Notes: generated by a model not told the origin, from the sequence alone. A DNA stretch of 52,104 nucleotides from Kitasatospora sp. GAS204B (GCF_029892155.1 NZ_JARZAG010000042.1:1-52104), one strand, 5' to 3'. Positions 8,506 through 16,852 are shown, counted from the first letter of the stretch. Numbers and translations are program-made.

Positions 8506-8942
8506 GCCGCGTCCTGGTGCTGAACGGCCCCAACCTCGGCCGGCTCGGCAGCCGCGAGCCGGACGTCTACGGTGCCACCTCGTACGCGGGCCTGGTCGAG
8601 CGCTGCACCACGCTCGGCAAGGAGCTCGGCTTCGAGGTCGAGGTCAAGGAGACCAACTCCGAGCAGCAGATGATCGAGTGGCTGCACTGGGCGGCCGACG
8701 AGCAGACGCCCGTGGTGATCAACCCGGGCGCGTTCACCCACTACTCGTACGCGCTGCGCGACGCGGCGGCCCAGCGCACCGCGCCGCTGATCGAGGTGCA
8801 CATCTCGAACCCGTACGCGCGCGAGGAGTTCCGGCACAACTCGGTGATCGCCGCGATCGCCTCCGGCACCATCGCGGGCTTCGGCCTGGGCTCCTACGAG
8901 CTGGCCCTGCGCGCCCTGGCCGAGCAGCTCACCACCCGCTGA
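8502..8942 (+). CDS. aroQ: 3-Dehydroquinate dehydratase, type II
   Basis: 146 residues; GTG overlaps the aroB stop by 4 bp. Dehydrates 3-dehydroquinate to 3-dehydroshikimate; type II enzymes form dodecamers and do not use a Schiff base. Motifs: LNGPNLGRLGSREPDVYG with catalytic Tyr23, NPGAFTHYSYALRDA with Asn74, and EVHISNPYAREEFRH with catalytic His100. Last gene of the shikimate operon. Confidence 0.96.
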   Translation: MSRVLVLNGPNLGRLGSREPDVYGATSYAGLVERCTTLGKELGFEVEVKETNSEQQMIEWLHWAADEQTPVVINPGAFTHYSYALRDAAAQRTAPLIEVHISNPYAREEFRHNSVIAAIASGTIAGFGLGSYELALRALAEQLTTR

Positions 8943-9026
8943 CCTGGCCGGTGAGAAGGCGCGCAGTAAAGCTGAGCTGGGCTCTCGGCCGGGCCGCCGT
9001 GTAATCTCCCCGGCGGGAGGTGTGTC

Positions 9027-9824
9027 GTGACGCAGCAGTACGCCGGGGGGATGCCCCCGCGCCCGGCAGTGCCGCCACCGGTGCCGGGCGCGGCGCCGGC
9101 TCCCGCCCACCCCCTGACGGCAAGTCAGCCACCGCCGCCCGGCACGGTCCCGCTCAGGGCGCCGGTCGGCGCCCCGAGCGCGGCGGTCCCGCCCAGCGCG
9201 ACCGGGCACTTCGTGATGCCCACCGGCGCCCCGGTCCAGCGGCCGACCGTCGCCGCCCAGCAGCAGACCGGTCCGCTCGCGGTGCTGCTGATCGGACCGG
9301 CCGGAGCCGGGAAGACCACGGTCGCCCGGCACTGGGCCGAGCGCCGCCCCACCCCCACCGCGCACATCAGCCTGGACGACGTGCGCGAGTGGGTGCAGTC
9401 CGGCTTCGCCAGCCCGCAGTCCGGCTGGAACAACGACTCCGAGGCCCAGTACCGGCTGGCCCGCCGCACCTGCGGCTTCGCCTGCCGCAACTACCTGGCC
9501 AACGGGATCTCCTGCATCATCGACGACGCGGTCTTCCCCGACCGTCCGGCGATCGGCCTGGGCGGCTGGAAGCGGCACATCGGCCCCGGGATGATCCCCG
9601 TGGTGCTGCTGCCCGGCCTGGACACCGTGCTGGCCCGCAACGCCCGGCGCAGCGGCCGACGGCGGCTCAGCGACGAGGAGGTGGCACTGATCCACGGCCG
9701 GATGGCGGGCTGGTACAACTCCGGGCTGCCGATCATCGACAACTCCCAACTCGACGTCACCGCCACCGCCGAGACGCTGGACCGGGTGATCGCCGCCCGG
9801 CTGGCCGGCCAGCCCGTCCGCTGA
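9027..9824 (+). CDS. P-loop ATP-binding protein, zeta-toxin/kinase-like
   Basis: 265 residues. The first 85 or so are Pro/Ala-rich and probably disordered. Walker A is IGPAGAGKTTVAR at about 93-105, then ISLDDVREWVQSG and a SWNND-like segment, IIDDAVFPDRP as a Walker-B-like strand, and an Arg-rich lid (ARNARRSGRRRLSDEEV). The pattern resembles small-molecule or zeta-toxin-type kinases of the AAA_33 group; the substrate is unknown. GTG start with GGGAGG 6 nt upstream and a possible -10 (TAATCT, 9002-9007). It follows aroQ at 84 bp and precedes nei. No antitoxin-like small gene is adjacent, so I do not call it a toxin. Confidence 0.7.
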   Translation: MTQQYAGGMPPRPAVPPPVPGAAPAPAHPLTASQPPPPGTVPLRAPVGAPSAAVPPSATGHFVMPTGAPVQRPTVAAQQQTGPLAVLLIGPAGAGKTTVARHWAERRPTPTAHISLDDVREWVQSGFASPQSGWNNDSEAQYRLARRTCGFACRNYLANGISCIIDDAVFPDRPAIGLGGWKRHIGPGMIPVVLLPGLDTVLARNARRSGRRRLSDEEVALIHGRMAGWYNSGLPIIDNSQLDVTATAETLDRVIAARLAGQPVR

Positions 9825-9874
9825 GGCGTCCAGCCCCTGAGAACGCACAGCCCTTGAGAACTGAGAGCCCCCGC

Positions 9875-10681
9875 ATGCCCGAAGGCCACATCCTGCACCG
9901 GCTCGCCGCCCAGCACCGGGCTGCCTTCGGCGGCCGCCCGGTCGCCGTCGCCAGCCCGCAGGGCCGGTTCGCCGACGGCGCCGGGCTGGTCGACGGGCAG
10001 TTGTTGCGCGGCGCCGAGGCCGACGGCAAGCACCTCTTCCTGGAGTTCGACGAGGCCTGGCTGCACATCCACCTCGGCCTCTACGGCGTGTTCACCTTCG
10101 GCCCGGCCCCGGCTCCCGCCCCGGTCGGCCTGATCCGGCTGCGGCTGGCGAACGAGGCGCACTACGCCGACCTGCGCGGCCCGACCACCTGCGAACTGCT
10201 CACGCCCGCCGAGAAGGACGCCGTGCACGCGCGGCTGGGCCCCGACCCGCTGCGCGCCGACGCCGACCCGGACCGGGCCTGGCAGCGGATCGCGCGCAGT
10301 CGCAGCACCATAGCCGCGCTGCTGATGGACCAGAAGGTGCTGGCCGGGGTGGGCAACGTCTACCGCGCGGAGGTGCTCTTCCGGCACGGCATCGATCCGC
10401 ACCGGGCAGGGCGCGAGCTCACCTCGGCCCAGTGGCGGCTGATCTGGCACGACCTGGTGGAGCTGATGCGGGCCGGCGCCGAGATCGGCCGGATCGACAC
10501 CGTCCGCCCCGAGCACACGCCCGAGGCGATGGGCCGCCCGCCCCGGGTGGACGACCACGGCGGCGAGGTCTACGTCTACCGCCGGGCCGGGCAGCCCTGC
10601 CTGGTCTGCGGCAGCGAGGTGCGCACCGAGGAGCACGCGGCCCGCAACCTCTTCTGGTGCCCGCGCTGCCAGCGTTCCTGA
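9875..10681 (+). CDS. nei: Fpg/Nei-family DNA glycosylase/AP lyase (endonuclease VIII type)
   Basis: 268 residues from ATG 9875. Begins MPEGHILHRLA, giving the Pro2 nucleophile and Glu3 typical of the family; GKHLF supplies the conserved lysine, and AGVGNVYRAE the H2TH region. The C-terminus is a four-cysteine zinc finger (CLVCG ... FWCPRC). It resembles the actinobacterial Nei1 type (MPEGH...HRLA, YVYRRAGxPCxVCG). Removes oxidised pyrimidines and nicks the strand. Convergent with the MFS gene; only 7 bp separate the stops. Confidence 0.9.
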   Translation: MPEGHILHRLAAQHRAAFGGRPVAVASPQGRFADGAGLVDGQLLRGAEADGKHLFLEFDEAWLHIHLGLYGVFTFGPAPAPAPVGLIRLRLANEAHYADLRGPTTCELLTPAEKDAVHARLGPDPLRADADPDRAWQRIARSRSTIAALLMDQKVLAGVGNVYRAEVLFRHGIDPHRAGRELTSAQWRLIWHDLVELMRAGAEIGRIDTVRPEHTPEAMGRPPRVDDHGGEVYVYRRAGQPCLVCGSEVRTEEHAARNLFWCPRCQRS

Positions 10682-10688
10682 CGGATCG

Positions 10689-11987
10689 TCAGGCAGGCGC
10701 CGTGACCGGCGCGGCCGCCGGCTTGCCGCCCAGCGCCGCCAACCGCCGCAGGCAGGCCCGCCGCTGCACCAGGGAGAGTCCGGCGACCGCCGTGCCGAGG
10801 GCCAGCCAGCCGACCGGTCCGGCCGCGAGCACCACGCCGGTCAGCAGCGGCGGCCCGACCGACTTCTGGATGGACTGCGCCATGCCCGCCACCCCCAGGT
10901 AGGAGGCCCGGGCCCGGGCGGGCGCCAGCGACACGGCCAGCTCCCAGGAGCTGACCGAGCGCATCAGCTCGGCCATGGTGACCAGCGTCGCCGCGGCCAG
11001 CAGCGCCACCGAACCGGTCCAGGCCCCGCTCCCGGTGCCGACCGCCAGGACCACGCAGCAGGTGAGCATCAGCAGACCCAGCAGCGTCACCGCCCGGGCC
11101 GCCCGCTGGGCGCCCTCGGCCCGGGCCGACACCCGCAGCTGCAGGACCACCACCAGGACGGTGTTGAGCACCAGGCAGAGCGGGACGAAGGCGTGCGGCG
11201 CCGAGGTGTGGTTCACCAGCCAGAGCGGCAGGCCCACGTTGAGCAGCGAGTCGTCCAGGCTCATCGGGATGTCGAGCAGCACGAAGAGCAGGTAGCCGCG
11301 GTCGCGCCAGGGGCTCGGCGCGGGCCCGGGCGGCTCCGCCGGCACCTCGGCACCGGGTGGGGCCACCGCGCGCTCGCCGGCGCTCGGCTCCCGGGTGAGC
11401 CGGACCAGTGCTGCGGCGACCGCGTACGACAGTGCGTCGGCCAGGATCAGCGCCCGATAGGCGTCCCGGCTGCCCACGGCCAGGCCGATCGCCGCGATCC
11501 CCGCACCCAGCGCGATGCCGGCGTTCCCCGCGCTGCGGGACAGCGCCTGGTAGGTGGCCCGCCGTTCGCCCCCCACCCGGGTGGCGAAGAGCATCTCCAG
11601 CGTCTTGGCCGCCCGCTCGCCCAGGCAGGTGACGGCGACCACGGGCAGCAGCGCGCCGAAGCCGGTGCACGCCAGCAGCAGGCCCATGGTCCCCAGCCGC
11701 ACCAGGTGACAGGCGATCAGCAGGCCGCGCACCGGCAGCCGCTCGGCCAGCCGGCCCGCCAGTGGCGACCCGGCGATGCCCGCCACCGCGGCGGCGCCGA
11801 GCAGCACCCCCACCTGCTGGGCGGTCAGCCGGCAGACGAAGGTGAAGTACAGCACCGAGGCCGCGCCCCACACCCCGGTCCCGGTCCGGTCCAGGAACTG
11901 CGCGAGCAGCATGATCCGGGCGTCCCGCCCACCCGGCGGCCGGCGCAGCTGCGCCACCAGTCCGTTCTCACCCCGCCGCATGGCCAA
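10689..11987 (-). CDS. MFS transporter
   Basis: 432 residues with about ten to twelve hydrophobic helices and an MFS loop-2-3-like motif (GSPLAGRLAERLPVRG near residues 73-88). A long polar central loop with Pro/Glu (about 205-230) separates the halves. Likely a proton-driven exporter; substrate unknown. TTG 11987 has GGAG 7 nt upstream; ATG 11981 two codons later is an alternative. A 20-bp MarR-type palindrome lies about 63 bp upstream, suggesting ligand-controlled expression, although no MarR gene is in the window. Confidence 0.85.
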   Translation of the reverse strand: MAMRRGENGLVAQLRRPPGGRDARIMLLAQFLDRTGTGVWGAASVLYFTFVCRLTAQQVGVLLGAAAVAGIAGSPLAGRLAERLPVRGLLIACHLVRLGTMGLLLACTGFGALLPVVAVTCLGERAAKTLEMLFATRVGGERRATYQALSRSAGNAGIALGAGIAAIGLAVGSRDAYRALILADALSYAVAAALVRLTREPSAGERAVAPPGAEVPAEPPGPAPSPWRDRGYLLFVLLDIPMSLDDSLLNVGLPLWLVNHTSAPHAFVPLCLVLNTVLVVVLQLRVSARAEGAQRAARAVTLLGLLMLTCCVVLAVGTGSGAWTGSVALLAAATLVTMAELMRSVSSWELAVSLAPARARASYLGVAGMAQSIQKSVGPPLLTGVVLAAGPVGWLALGTAVAGLSLVQRRACLRRLAALGGKPAAAPVTAPA

Positions 11988-12049
11988 GCCCCCGCTCCGA
12001 TCCGCGCCCGGTCACCCCCGAGGCGAGCACGCAGCAGCTTGGCCGACAC

Positions 12050-12069
12050 ATATCTTGATGTCAAGATAT
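12050..12069. promoter_or_regulatory. MarR-type operator upstream of the MFS gene
   Basis: ATATCTTGA-TG-TCAAGATAT: perfect 9-bp arms with a 2-bp centre in an AT-rich patch of a very GC-rich region. MarR-family operators commonly have this size and TCTTGA/TCAAGA half-sites. It lies between two minus-strand genes, 63 bp ahead of the MFS start. Confidence 0.65.
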
Positions 12070-12113
12070 TTAAGTTCGACAGACCGGTCAGGCGCGGCCC
12101 TCGATCGCCCCGG

Positions 12114-13517
12114 TCACAGCCGTTTCACCGGTGCCAGGTAGACCCGCAGCCGGGTGCGGTGCCACCAGGCCCCGGTGGCCCGCCGCTCCGGCCAGGTGGT
12201 GAACCGGTAGCGGTAGAGCACCGCCCGCACCTGGGCGGGCGGCGCGTGCGGGAACGGGTTGTGCCGCAGCAGCCGCAGCGTCGCCCGGTCACCCGCCAGC
12301 AGCCGCTCGGCGAACGGCCGCAGCCACGGGCGCGCGTACGCCGGGGAGATCCCGGCGAACCACATCAGCCAGTCCAGCCGCAGGTGGTAGGGCGCGAACT
12401 GGCGCGGCCGCCGCCGCACGTCCCCGGGCTTGCCGCGGAACTCGTACTCCCGCCACACCGTGGTCGGCGTCAGCCGCTCCTCGTCGGTGCCCTCGACGAC
12501 CACCTCGAAGCGGATCCGGTTGATGCTGCCGAACGCGCCGTAGGTGTTCACCAGGTGCAGCTGGTTGAACGAGTAGTTCATCAGCTGACCGCGCGACAGC
12601 AGGTTGCGGGCCGGCCGGTAGCTCAGCCAGAGCACCAGCGCGGTCGCGCCCAGCACCAGCACCTCGTACCAGAGCGGTGCCCGCGCGGTGGCCAGGTGTC
12701 CGGCACCGGGCAGCCGCAGCGCGCCGAAGGCCAGCGTGATGGTCAGCCAGTTGAGCCAGGCGAAGTTGCCGGAGGCGACCAGCCAGAGCTGGGTGACCAC
12801 CATCGCGCCCGCCGCCCAGGAGGCGATCGGCTGCGGGGTGAAGAGCAGCACCGGCAGGCCCAGCTGGGCGAGGTGGTTGGCAGCCGCCTCGACCCGGTGC
12901 AGCGGCATCGGCAGGTGGTGGAAGTACCAGCTCAGCGGCCCGGGCATGGGTTGGGTCTCGTGGTGGTACCGCAGGCAGGTCAGGTCCCGCCAGCAGCGGT
13001 CGCCGCGCAGCTTGATCAGCCCGGCCCCGAACTCGACCCGGAAGAGCAGCCAGCGGAACAGGAAGAGCACCAGGACCGGGGGAGCGACCTTCGCGTTGCC
13101 CAGGAACACGGCCAGGAACCCGGCCTCCAGCAGCAGCGACTCCCAGCCGAAGGAGTACCAGGTCTGCCCGACGTTGACGATCGACAGGTAGAGCAGCCAG
13201 AGCAGCGCCCAGAGCAGCATCGAGGCCCAGAGCGGCACCAGGTCCGCCAGCCCCGCCGCCACGGCGGCCGCGAGCGAAGCCCCGCCCCAGGCGACGACAG
13301 CGAAGCCGCGGTCCGAGTAGCCGAACTGGAAGAGGCTCGGCGCCTCCCAGAAGGTGCGGTGGCGCAGATGGCGCGGCACCGGCAGCATGCCCCGCGAGCC
13401 GATCAACGCCCGGAACTGCCGGGCCGCCGCCAGGAAGCCGACCAGGTAGACGACGGCCAGCAGCCGCAGCAGCACCAGCCGGCTGAGCGCGTACCCGGGC
13501 GCCGTGAACCACTCCAC
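12114..13517 (-). CDS. Lipase maturation factor-like membrane protein
   Basis: 467 residues from GTG 13517; the frame stays open to another GTG at 13589, but family similarity begins at VEWFTAPGYALSRL. Many hydrophobic helices in the first two thirds, then the family block LRYHHETQPMP-PLSWYFHHLP and a C-terminal soluble part with WREYEFRGKPGD, APYHLRLDWLMWF and NPFPHAPP. This pattern is that of the LMF1/LMF2 family, which helps lipases fold in animal ER; the bacterial role is unknown. Minus strand, divergent from the aminopeptidase-P-like gene, downstream of which lie efp and nusB. Confidence 0.85.
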   Translation of the reverse strand: MEWFTAPGYALSRLVLLRLLAVVYLVGFLAAARQFRALIGSRGMLPVPRHLRHRTFWEAPSLFQFGYSDRGFAVVAWGGASLAAAVAAGLADLVPLWASMLLWALLWLLYLSIVNVGQTWYSFGWESLLLEAGFLAVFLGNAKVAPPVLVLFLFRWLLFRVEFGAGLIKLRGDRCWRDLTCLRYHHETQPMPGPLSWYFHHLPMPLHRVEAAANHLAQLGLPVLLFTPQPIASWAAGAMVVTQLWLVASGNFAWLNWLTITLAFGALRLPGAGHLATARAPLWYEVLVLGATALVLWLSYRPARNLLSRGQLMNYSFNQLHLVNTYGAFGSINRIRFEVVVEGTDEERLTPTTVWREYEFRGKPGDVRRRPRQFAPYHLRLDWLMWFAGISPAYARPWLRPFAERLLAGDRATLRLLRHNPFPHAPPAQVRAVLYRYRFTTWPERRATGAWWHRTRLRVYLAPVKRL

Positions 13518-13645
13518 CCGCCCATCTGACCACCGCCGCGCCCGGCTCGCGGCCCACCGCGCCGCAGCGATGCGCCAAGCCACCGCCACGCCGCCCGGCC
13601 CAGCAGAACGGGCGCCCGGGGCCCCGGCTGCCTAGGCTTCCTGAC

Positions 13646-14752
13646 ATGTCTGATGCGCACGCGGCCCGCCGGGAACGGCTGAGCCAGTACTGCAGCGCGG
13701 GCGGCGCGGACGCGGCGCTGATCACCAAGGCCGCAAACGTCCGCTACCTCACCGGCTGTGCCCCGTGCGGCGCGACCCTGCTGCTCACCCGCGAGCGCGC
13801 ACTGCTGGTGCTGCCCGCCGAGCTGCCGCCCGACGACACCGGCGAGCACCCCTACGCCGCCGAGCTGCCGCACCTGGTGGCCGGGCCGGACCAGGACACC
13901 GCAGAGGCCGCCGCCGAGGCCGCCGCCCGCCTCGGAGTGGCGGACCTCGCGGTGGAGGAGCACGACCTGACGGTCAGCCGGCACCGGGCGATCGCCGAGC
14001 GGGTCGGCGGCGCCCGGCTGGCCGACCTGCAGCGCGCGGTGGAGCGGCTGCGGGTGGTCAAGGACGAGCGGGAGATCGCCGAGCTGCGGATCGCCGCCGA
14101 GATCGGCGACCAGGCGCTCGGCGAGCTGCTGGAGTCGATCCTGGTCGGCCGCACCGAGCGGCACCTGGCAATGGAGCTGGAGCGCCGGATGATCGACCAC
14201 GGTGCGGACCGGGCGGGCTACCCGGTCTCGGTCGGCACCGGCAGCCACTCGGGCCGCGGCGCCCACCAGCCGACCGACCGCCGGGTCGAGGAGGGCGACT
14301 TCCTGACCGTCTCGCTCGGCGCCCAGTACCGCGGCTACTCGGTCTGCACCACCCGCACCTTCGTGATCGGCGCCGCTCCGGCGGCCTGGCAGGTCGAGCT
14401 GCACCGGTTGGTCTTCGAGGCCCAGCGGGCCGGCCGCGAGGCGCTGCTCCCGGGCGTGCCGGGCAGCGCGCCGGACCGGGCGGCCCGCGAGGTGCTACTG
14501 GCCGGTGGCCATCAGGAGGACCTGCCCAGACCGTTCGGGCACGGTGTGGGCCTGGAGGTGCGGGAGGCGCCGCAGCTGGGACCCGCCGAGATGGGTAAAC
14601 TGGACAATCGCGTGCCGGTCACCGTCGGCCCAGGGGTACACCTCCCGGGCCGTGGCGGGGTCCGGATCGAGGACACGCTCGTGGTGCGCCCCCTCGAAGA
14701 GGGCGGTCCCGAGCTGCTCACCATCACCACCAAGGAGCTCCTCGCCCTGTGA
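13646..14752 (+). CDS. pepP: Aminopeptidase-P-fold (M24) protein with lost metal ligands
   Basis: 368 residues with the creatinase/aminopeptidase P layout: an N-terminal domain (about 1-135), then an M24 pita-bread domain. Compared with E. coli PepP, metal ligand Asp260 is Ser223, Asp271 is Cys234, Glu383 is Gly328 and catalytic His361 is Arg306; only His299 (GHGVGLE) and Glu342 (VRIED) remain. The fold signatures around them (GYSxxTTRTF, PGVHLPGRGGVRIED) are intact, so this is not sequence decay. It is probably not a working Xaa-Pro peptidase. It stands 71 bp before efp, an association conserved in relatives, which suggests a role connected with Pro-rich proteins or EF-P (inference). Confidence 0.85.
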   Translation: MSDAHAARRERLSQYCSAGGADAALITKAANVRYLTGCAPCGATLLLTRERALLVLPAELPPDDTGEHPYAAELPHLVAGPDQDTAEAAAEAAARLGVADLAVEEHDLTVSRHRAIAERVGGARLADLQRAVERLRVVKDEREIAELRIAAEIGDQALGELLESILVGRTERHLAMELERRMIDHGADRAGYPVSVGTGSHSGRGAHQPTDRRVEEGDFLTVSLGAQYRGYSVCTTRTFVIGAAPAAWQVELHRLVFEAQRAGREALLPGVPGSAPDRAAREVLLAGGHQEDLPRPFGHGVGLEVREAPQLGPAEMGKLDNRVPVTVGPGVHLPGRGGVRIEDTLVVRPLEEGGPELLTITTKELLAL

Positions 14753-14823
14753 CCACCGGTCCCGGTGGGGGCAGGCGCGCACCCTTGGTTCCTTGACAGC
14801 TATATCCAGGAGTAAGTGCGCCC

Positions 14824-15390
14824 GTGGCTTCCACGAACGATCTCAAGAACGGCATGGTCCTCAAGCTCGACAACGACCAGCTCTGGTCCGTCGTCGAGTT
14901 CCAGCACGTCAAGCCGGGCAAGGGCCCCGCCTTCGTGCGCACCAAGCTCAAGCACGTGCTGAGCGGCAAGGTTGTCGACAAGACGTTCAACGCGGGCACC
15001 AAGGTCGAGACCGCCAATGTCGACAAGCGCGGCATGCAGTTCTCGTACAAGGACGGCGAGCAGTTCGTGTTCATGGACATGGACACCTACGACCAGCTGA
15101 TGATCGGCCCCGAGGTCGTCGGCGACGCCGCCAAGTACCTGCTGGAGGGCTTCGAGGCCCTGGTCGCCGTGCACGAGGGCGCTCCGCTCTACATCGAGCT
15201 GCCGGCCGCCGTCGAGCTGGTCATCGAGTTCACCGAGCCCGGCCTGCAGGGCGACCGCTCCACCGGCGGCAGCAAGCCCGCCCGCCTGGAGACCGGTGCC
15301 GAGATCCAGGTCCCGCTCTTCATCAACCAGGGCGAGAAGATCAAGGTCGACACCCGTGATGGCAGCTACCTCGGCCGGGTGAACAAGTAA
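14824..15390 (+). CDS. efp: Translation elongation factor P
   Basis: 188 residues; GTG start with AGGAG 11 nt upstream. KOW-like domain with the conserved loop KPGKGPAF, whose Lys is the modification site in many bacteria; then S1-like domains ending YLGRVNK. EF-P relieves ribosome stalling at polyproline. No epmA/epmB/ymfI-type modification gene is in the window. nusB begins 2 bp after the stop. Confidence 0.97.
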   Translation: MASTNDLKNGMVLKLDNDQLWSVVEFQHVKPGKGPAFVRTKLKHVLSGKVVDKTFNAGTKVETANVDKRGMQFSYKDGEQFVFMDMDTYDQLMIGPEVVGDAAKYLLEGFEALVAVHEGAPLYIELPAAVELVIEFTEPGLQGDRSTGGSKPARLETGAEIQVPLFINQGEKIKVDTRDGSYLGRVNK

Positions 15391-15392
15391 CC

Positions 15393-15836
15393 GTGGCGTC
15401 CGCACGCACCAAGGCGCGCACGCACGCCTTCCAGATCCTCTTCGAGGCCGACGGCCGGGGCGTCGACCCGCTGTCGGTACTCGCCGGCTGGGTCGCCCGG
15501 GCCCGGGAGCCCAAGCCGGACGAGGGTGTGCCGCAGGTCGGCGAGTACACCATGCAGCTGGTCGAGGGCTACGTGAAGCACGCCCGCCGGATCGACGAGC
15601 TGATCTCGACCTACGCGGTCGGCTGGACGCTCGACCGGATGCCGGCCGCGGACCGCAACGTCCTGCGGCTCGGCGCCTACGAGCTGATCTGGGAGGACGG
15701 CGTCCCGGACGCGGTCGTCCTGGACGAGGCGGTGGAGATCGCCAAGGAGTTCTCCACGGACGACTCGCCGGCCTTCGTGAACGGGCTGCTGGCCCGCTTC
15801 ATGGAGCTCAAGCCGTCGATCCGCCGGGATCTCTGA
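15393..15836 (+). CDS. nusB: Transcription antitermination factor NusB
   Basis: 147 residues; GTG start directly after efp. All-helical NusB fold with ARTHAFQILFE, RNVLRLGAYEL, VVLDEAVEIAKEF and FVNGLLARF. With NusE it binds boxA RNA of rRNA leaders and supports antitermination. Followed by a 14-bp-stem terminator, so efp-nusB (with pepP) forms one unit. Confidence 0.96.
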   Translation: MASARTKARTHAFQILFEADGRGVDPLSVLAGWVARAREPKPDEGVPQVGEYTMQLVEGYVKHARRIDELISTYAVGWTLDRMPAADRNVLRLGAYELIWEDGVPDAVVLDEAVEIAKEFSTDDSPAFVNGLLARFMELKPSIRRDL

Positions 15837-15857
15837 ACAGCGCGCTCATGCCCTTCG

Positions 15858-15889
15858 ATGGCCGTCGGACCTTCCGGTCCGGCGGCCAT
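15858..15889 (+). terminator. Terminator after nusB
   Basis: Arms ATGGCCGTCGGACC (15858-15871) and GGTCCGGCGGCCAT (15876-15889), one G-T wobble, 4-nt loop TTCC, followed by TTACG. Located 22 bp after the nusB stop. Confidence 0.75.
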
Positions 15890-15903
15890 TACGCATATCT
15901 TGT

Positions 15904-15915
15904 TACTGATCAGTA
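15904..15915. promoter_or_regulatory. Palindromic operator before the thioesterase gene
   Basis: TACTGATCAGTA, a perfect 12-bp palindrome 25 bp before the ATG, next to a possible -10 (CATATCT). The form resembles TetR-family sites. No regulator gene is adjacent. Confidence 0.45.
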
Positions 15916-15939
15916 GCTAACCCGAAGGGCGCCGCTCCC

Positions 15940-16809
15940 ATGACCAGAGTGACCACTGCGACCACCGCGACCGTGCTCGACAGCGAGTTCGACCGGGCCA
16001 TCGCCCTCGAACCGGACCCCGACCGCGCCGGGCACCACCTCGGTGAGCTGGGCGCCGGCTGGCAGATCGGCGGCGGGATCAACGGCGGACTACTGCTGGC
16101 CGTGGCCGCCAACGCGCTGCGCCGGGAACTGCCCGGGCACCCCGATCCGCTCTCGATCAGCTGCTACTACCTCTCCGCCTCGGTCCCCGGCCCGCTCTCG
16201 GTGCGCACCGAGACCGTCCGGCGGGGCCGCACGCTCTCCAACGCGACCGCCTCGCTCCACCAGCGGGACGCGGACGGCACCGAGGTCGAGCGGCTGAGAG
16301 TGCTGGCCGCTTACGGCGATCTGGCCGCGCTGGACGGCGAGGTGCGCACCTCGGCCGTCGCGCCCGAGCTGCCGCCGGTCGAGCGGTGCATCGGCATCGA
16401 GCACGCCCCGCCCGGGCTGCTCGACCAGGCCGCCCTGCTGGAGCGCTTCGACCTGCGGCTGGACCCCGGCACGGTCGGCTGGGCGGTCGGGCAGCCGGCT
16501 CAGCTGGGCCGGATCCAGGGCTGGTTCAAGCTGGCCGACGGGCGCGAGCCGGACCCGCTCTCGCTGCTGCTGGTCGCCGACGCGCTGCCGCCGGTCACCT
16601 TCGACCTCGGGATGCCCGGCTGGGCCCCGACCATCGAGCTGACCGTGCACCTGCGCGCCCGGCCGGCCCCGGGCTGGCTGCGGGTCAGCCACGCCACCCG
16701 GAACCTGGCCGGCGGCCACTTCGAGGAGGACTGCGAGATCTGGGACTCGACCGGCCGCCTGGTTGCCCAGTCGCGCCAGCTGGCCCGCGCGCCCCGCGCA
16801 CAGGCCTGA
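15940..16809 (+). CDS. TesB-like acyl-CoA thioesterase (double hot-dog)
   Basis: 289 residues, the length of a tandem hot-dog thioesterase. First half: GWQIGGGINGGLLLAV, ISCYYLSASVPGPL and RRGRTLSNATASL; second half: GWFKLADGREPDPLSLLLVADALPP and TIELTVHLRARP. Family members hydrolyse acyl-CoA thioesters; the acyl specificity cannot be read. It lies alone between nusB and bldD, convergent with bldD across a shared hairpin. Confidence 0.8.
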   Translation: MTRVTTATTATVLDSEFDRAIALEPDPDRAGHHLGELGAGWQIGGGINGGLLLAVAANALRRELPGHPDPLSISCYYLSASVPGPLSVRTETVRRGRTLSNATASLHQRDADGTEVERLRVLAAYGDLAALDGEVRTSAVAPELPPVERCIGIEHAPPGLLDQAALLERFDLRLDPGTVGWAVGQPAQLGRIQGWFKLADGREPDPLSLLLVADALPPVTFDLGMPGWAPTIELTVHLRARPAPGWLRVSHATRNLAGGHFEEDCEIWDSTGRLVAQSRQLARAPRAQA

Positions 16810-16852
16810 CGCCGCGCACGCCCGGGCGCACGCCGGGAGTGCGCAGACGCCG

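Noticed and set aside
9027..9824. Type II toxin-antitoxin module (zeta-like)
   Set aside because: No small antitoxin gene overlaps or precedes it; the upstream neighbour is aroQ. The P-loop fold alone does not show toxicity.
11193..13529. A 778-codon open frame on the plus strand opposite the MFS and lipase-maturation-factor genes
   Set aside because: It is rich in Arg, Gln, Pro and His, has no domains, and spans two well-defined minus-strand genes. It is a shadow frame.
14793..14806. efp promoter from TTGACA and TATATC
   Set aside because: The two hexamers are only 2 bp apart and no -10 element stands 16-18 bp after TTGACA, so this is probably chance.
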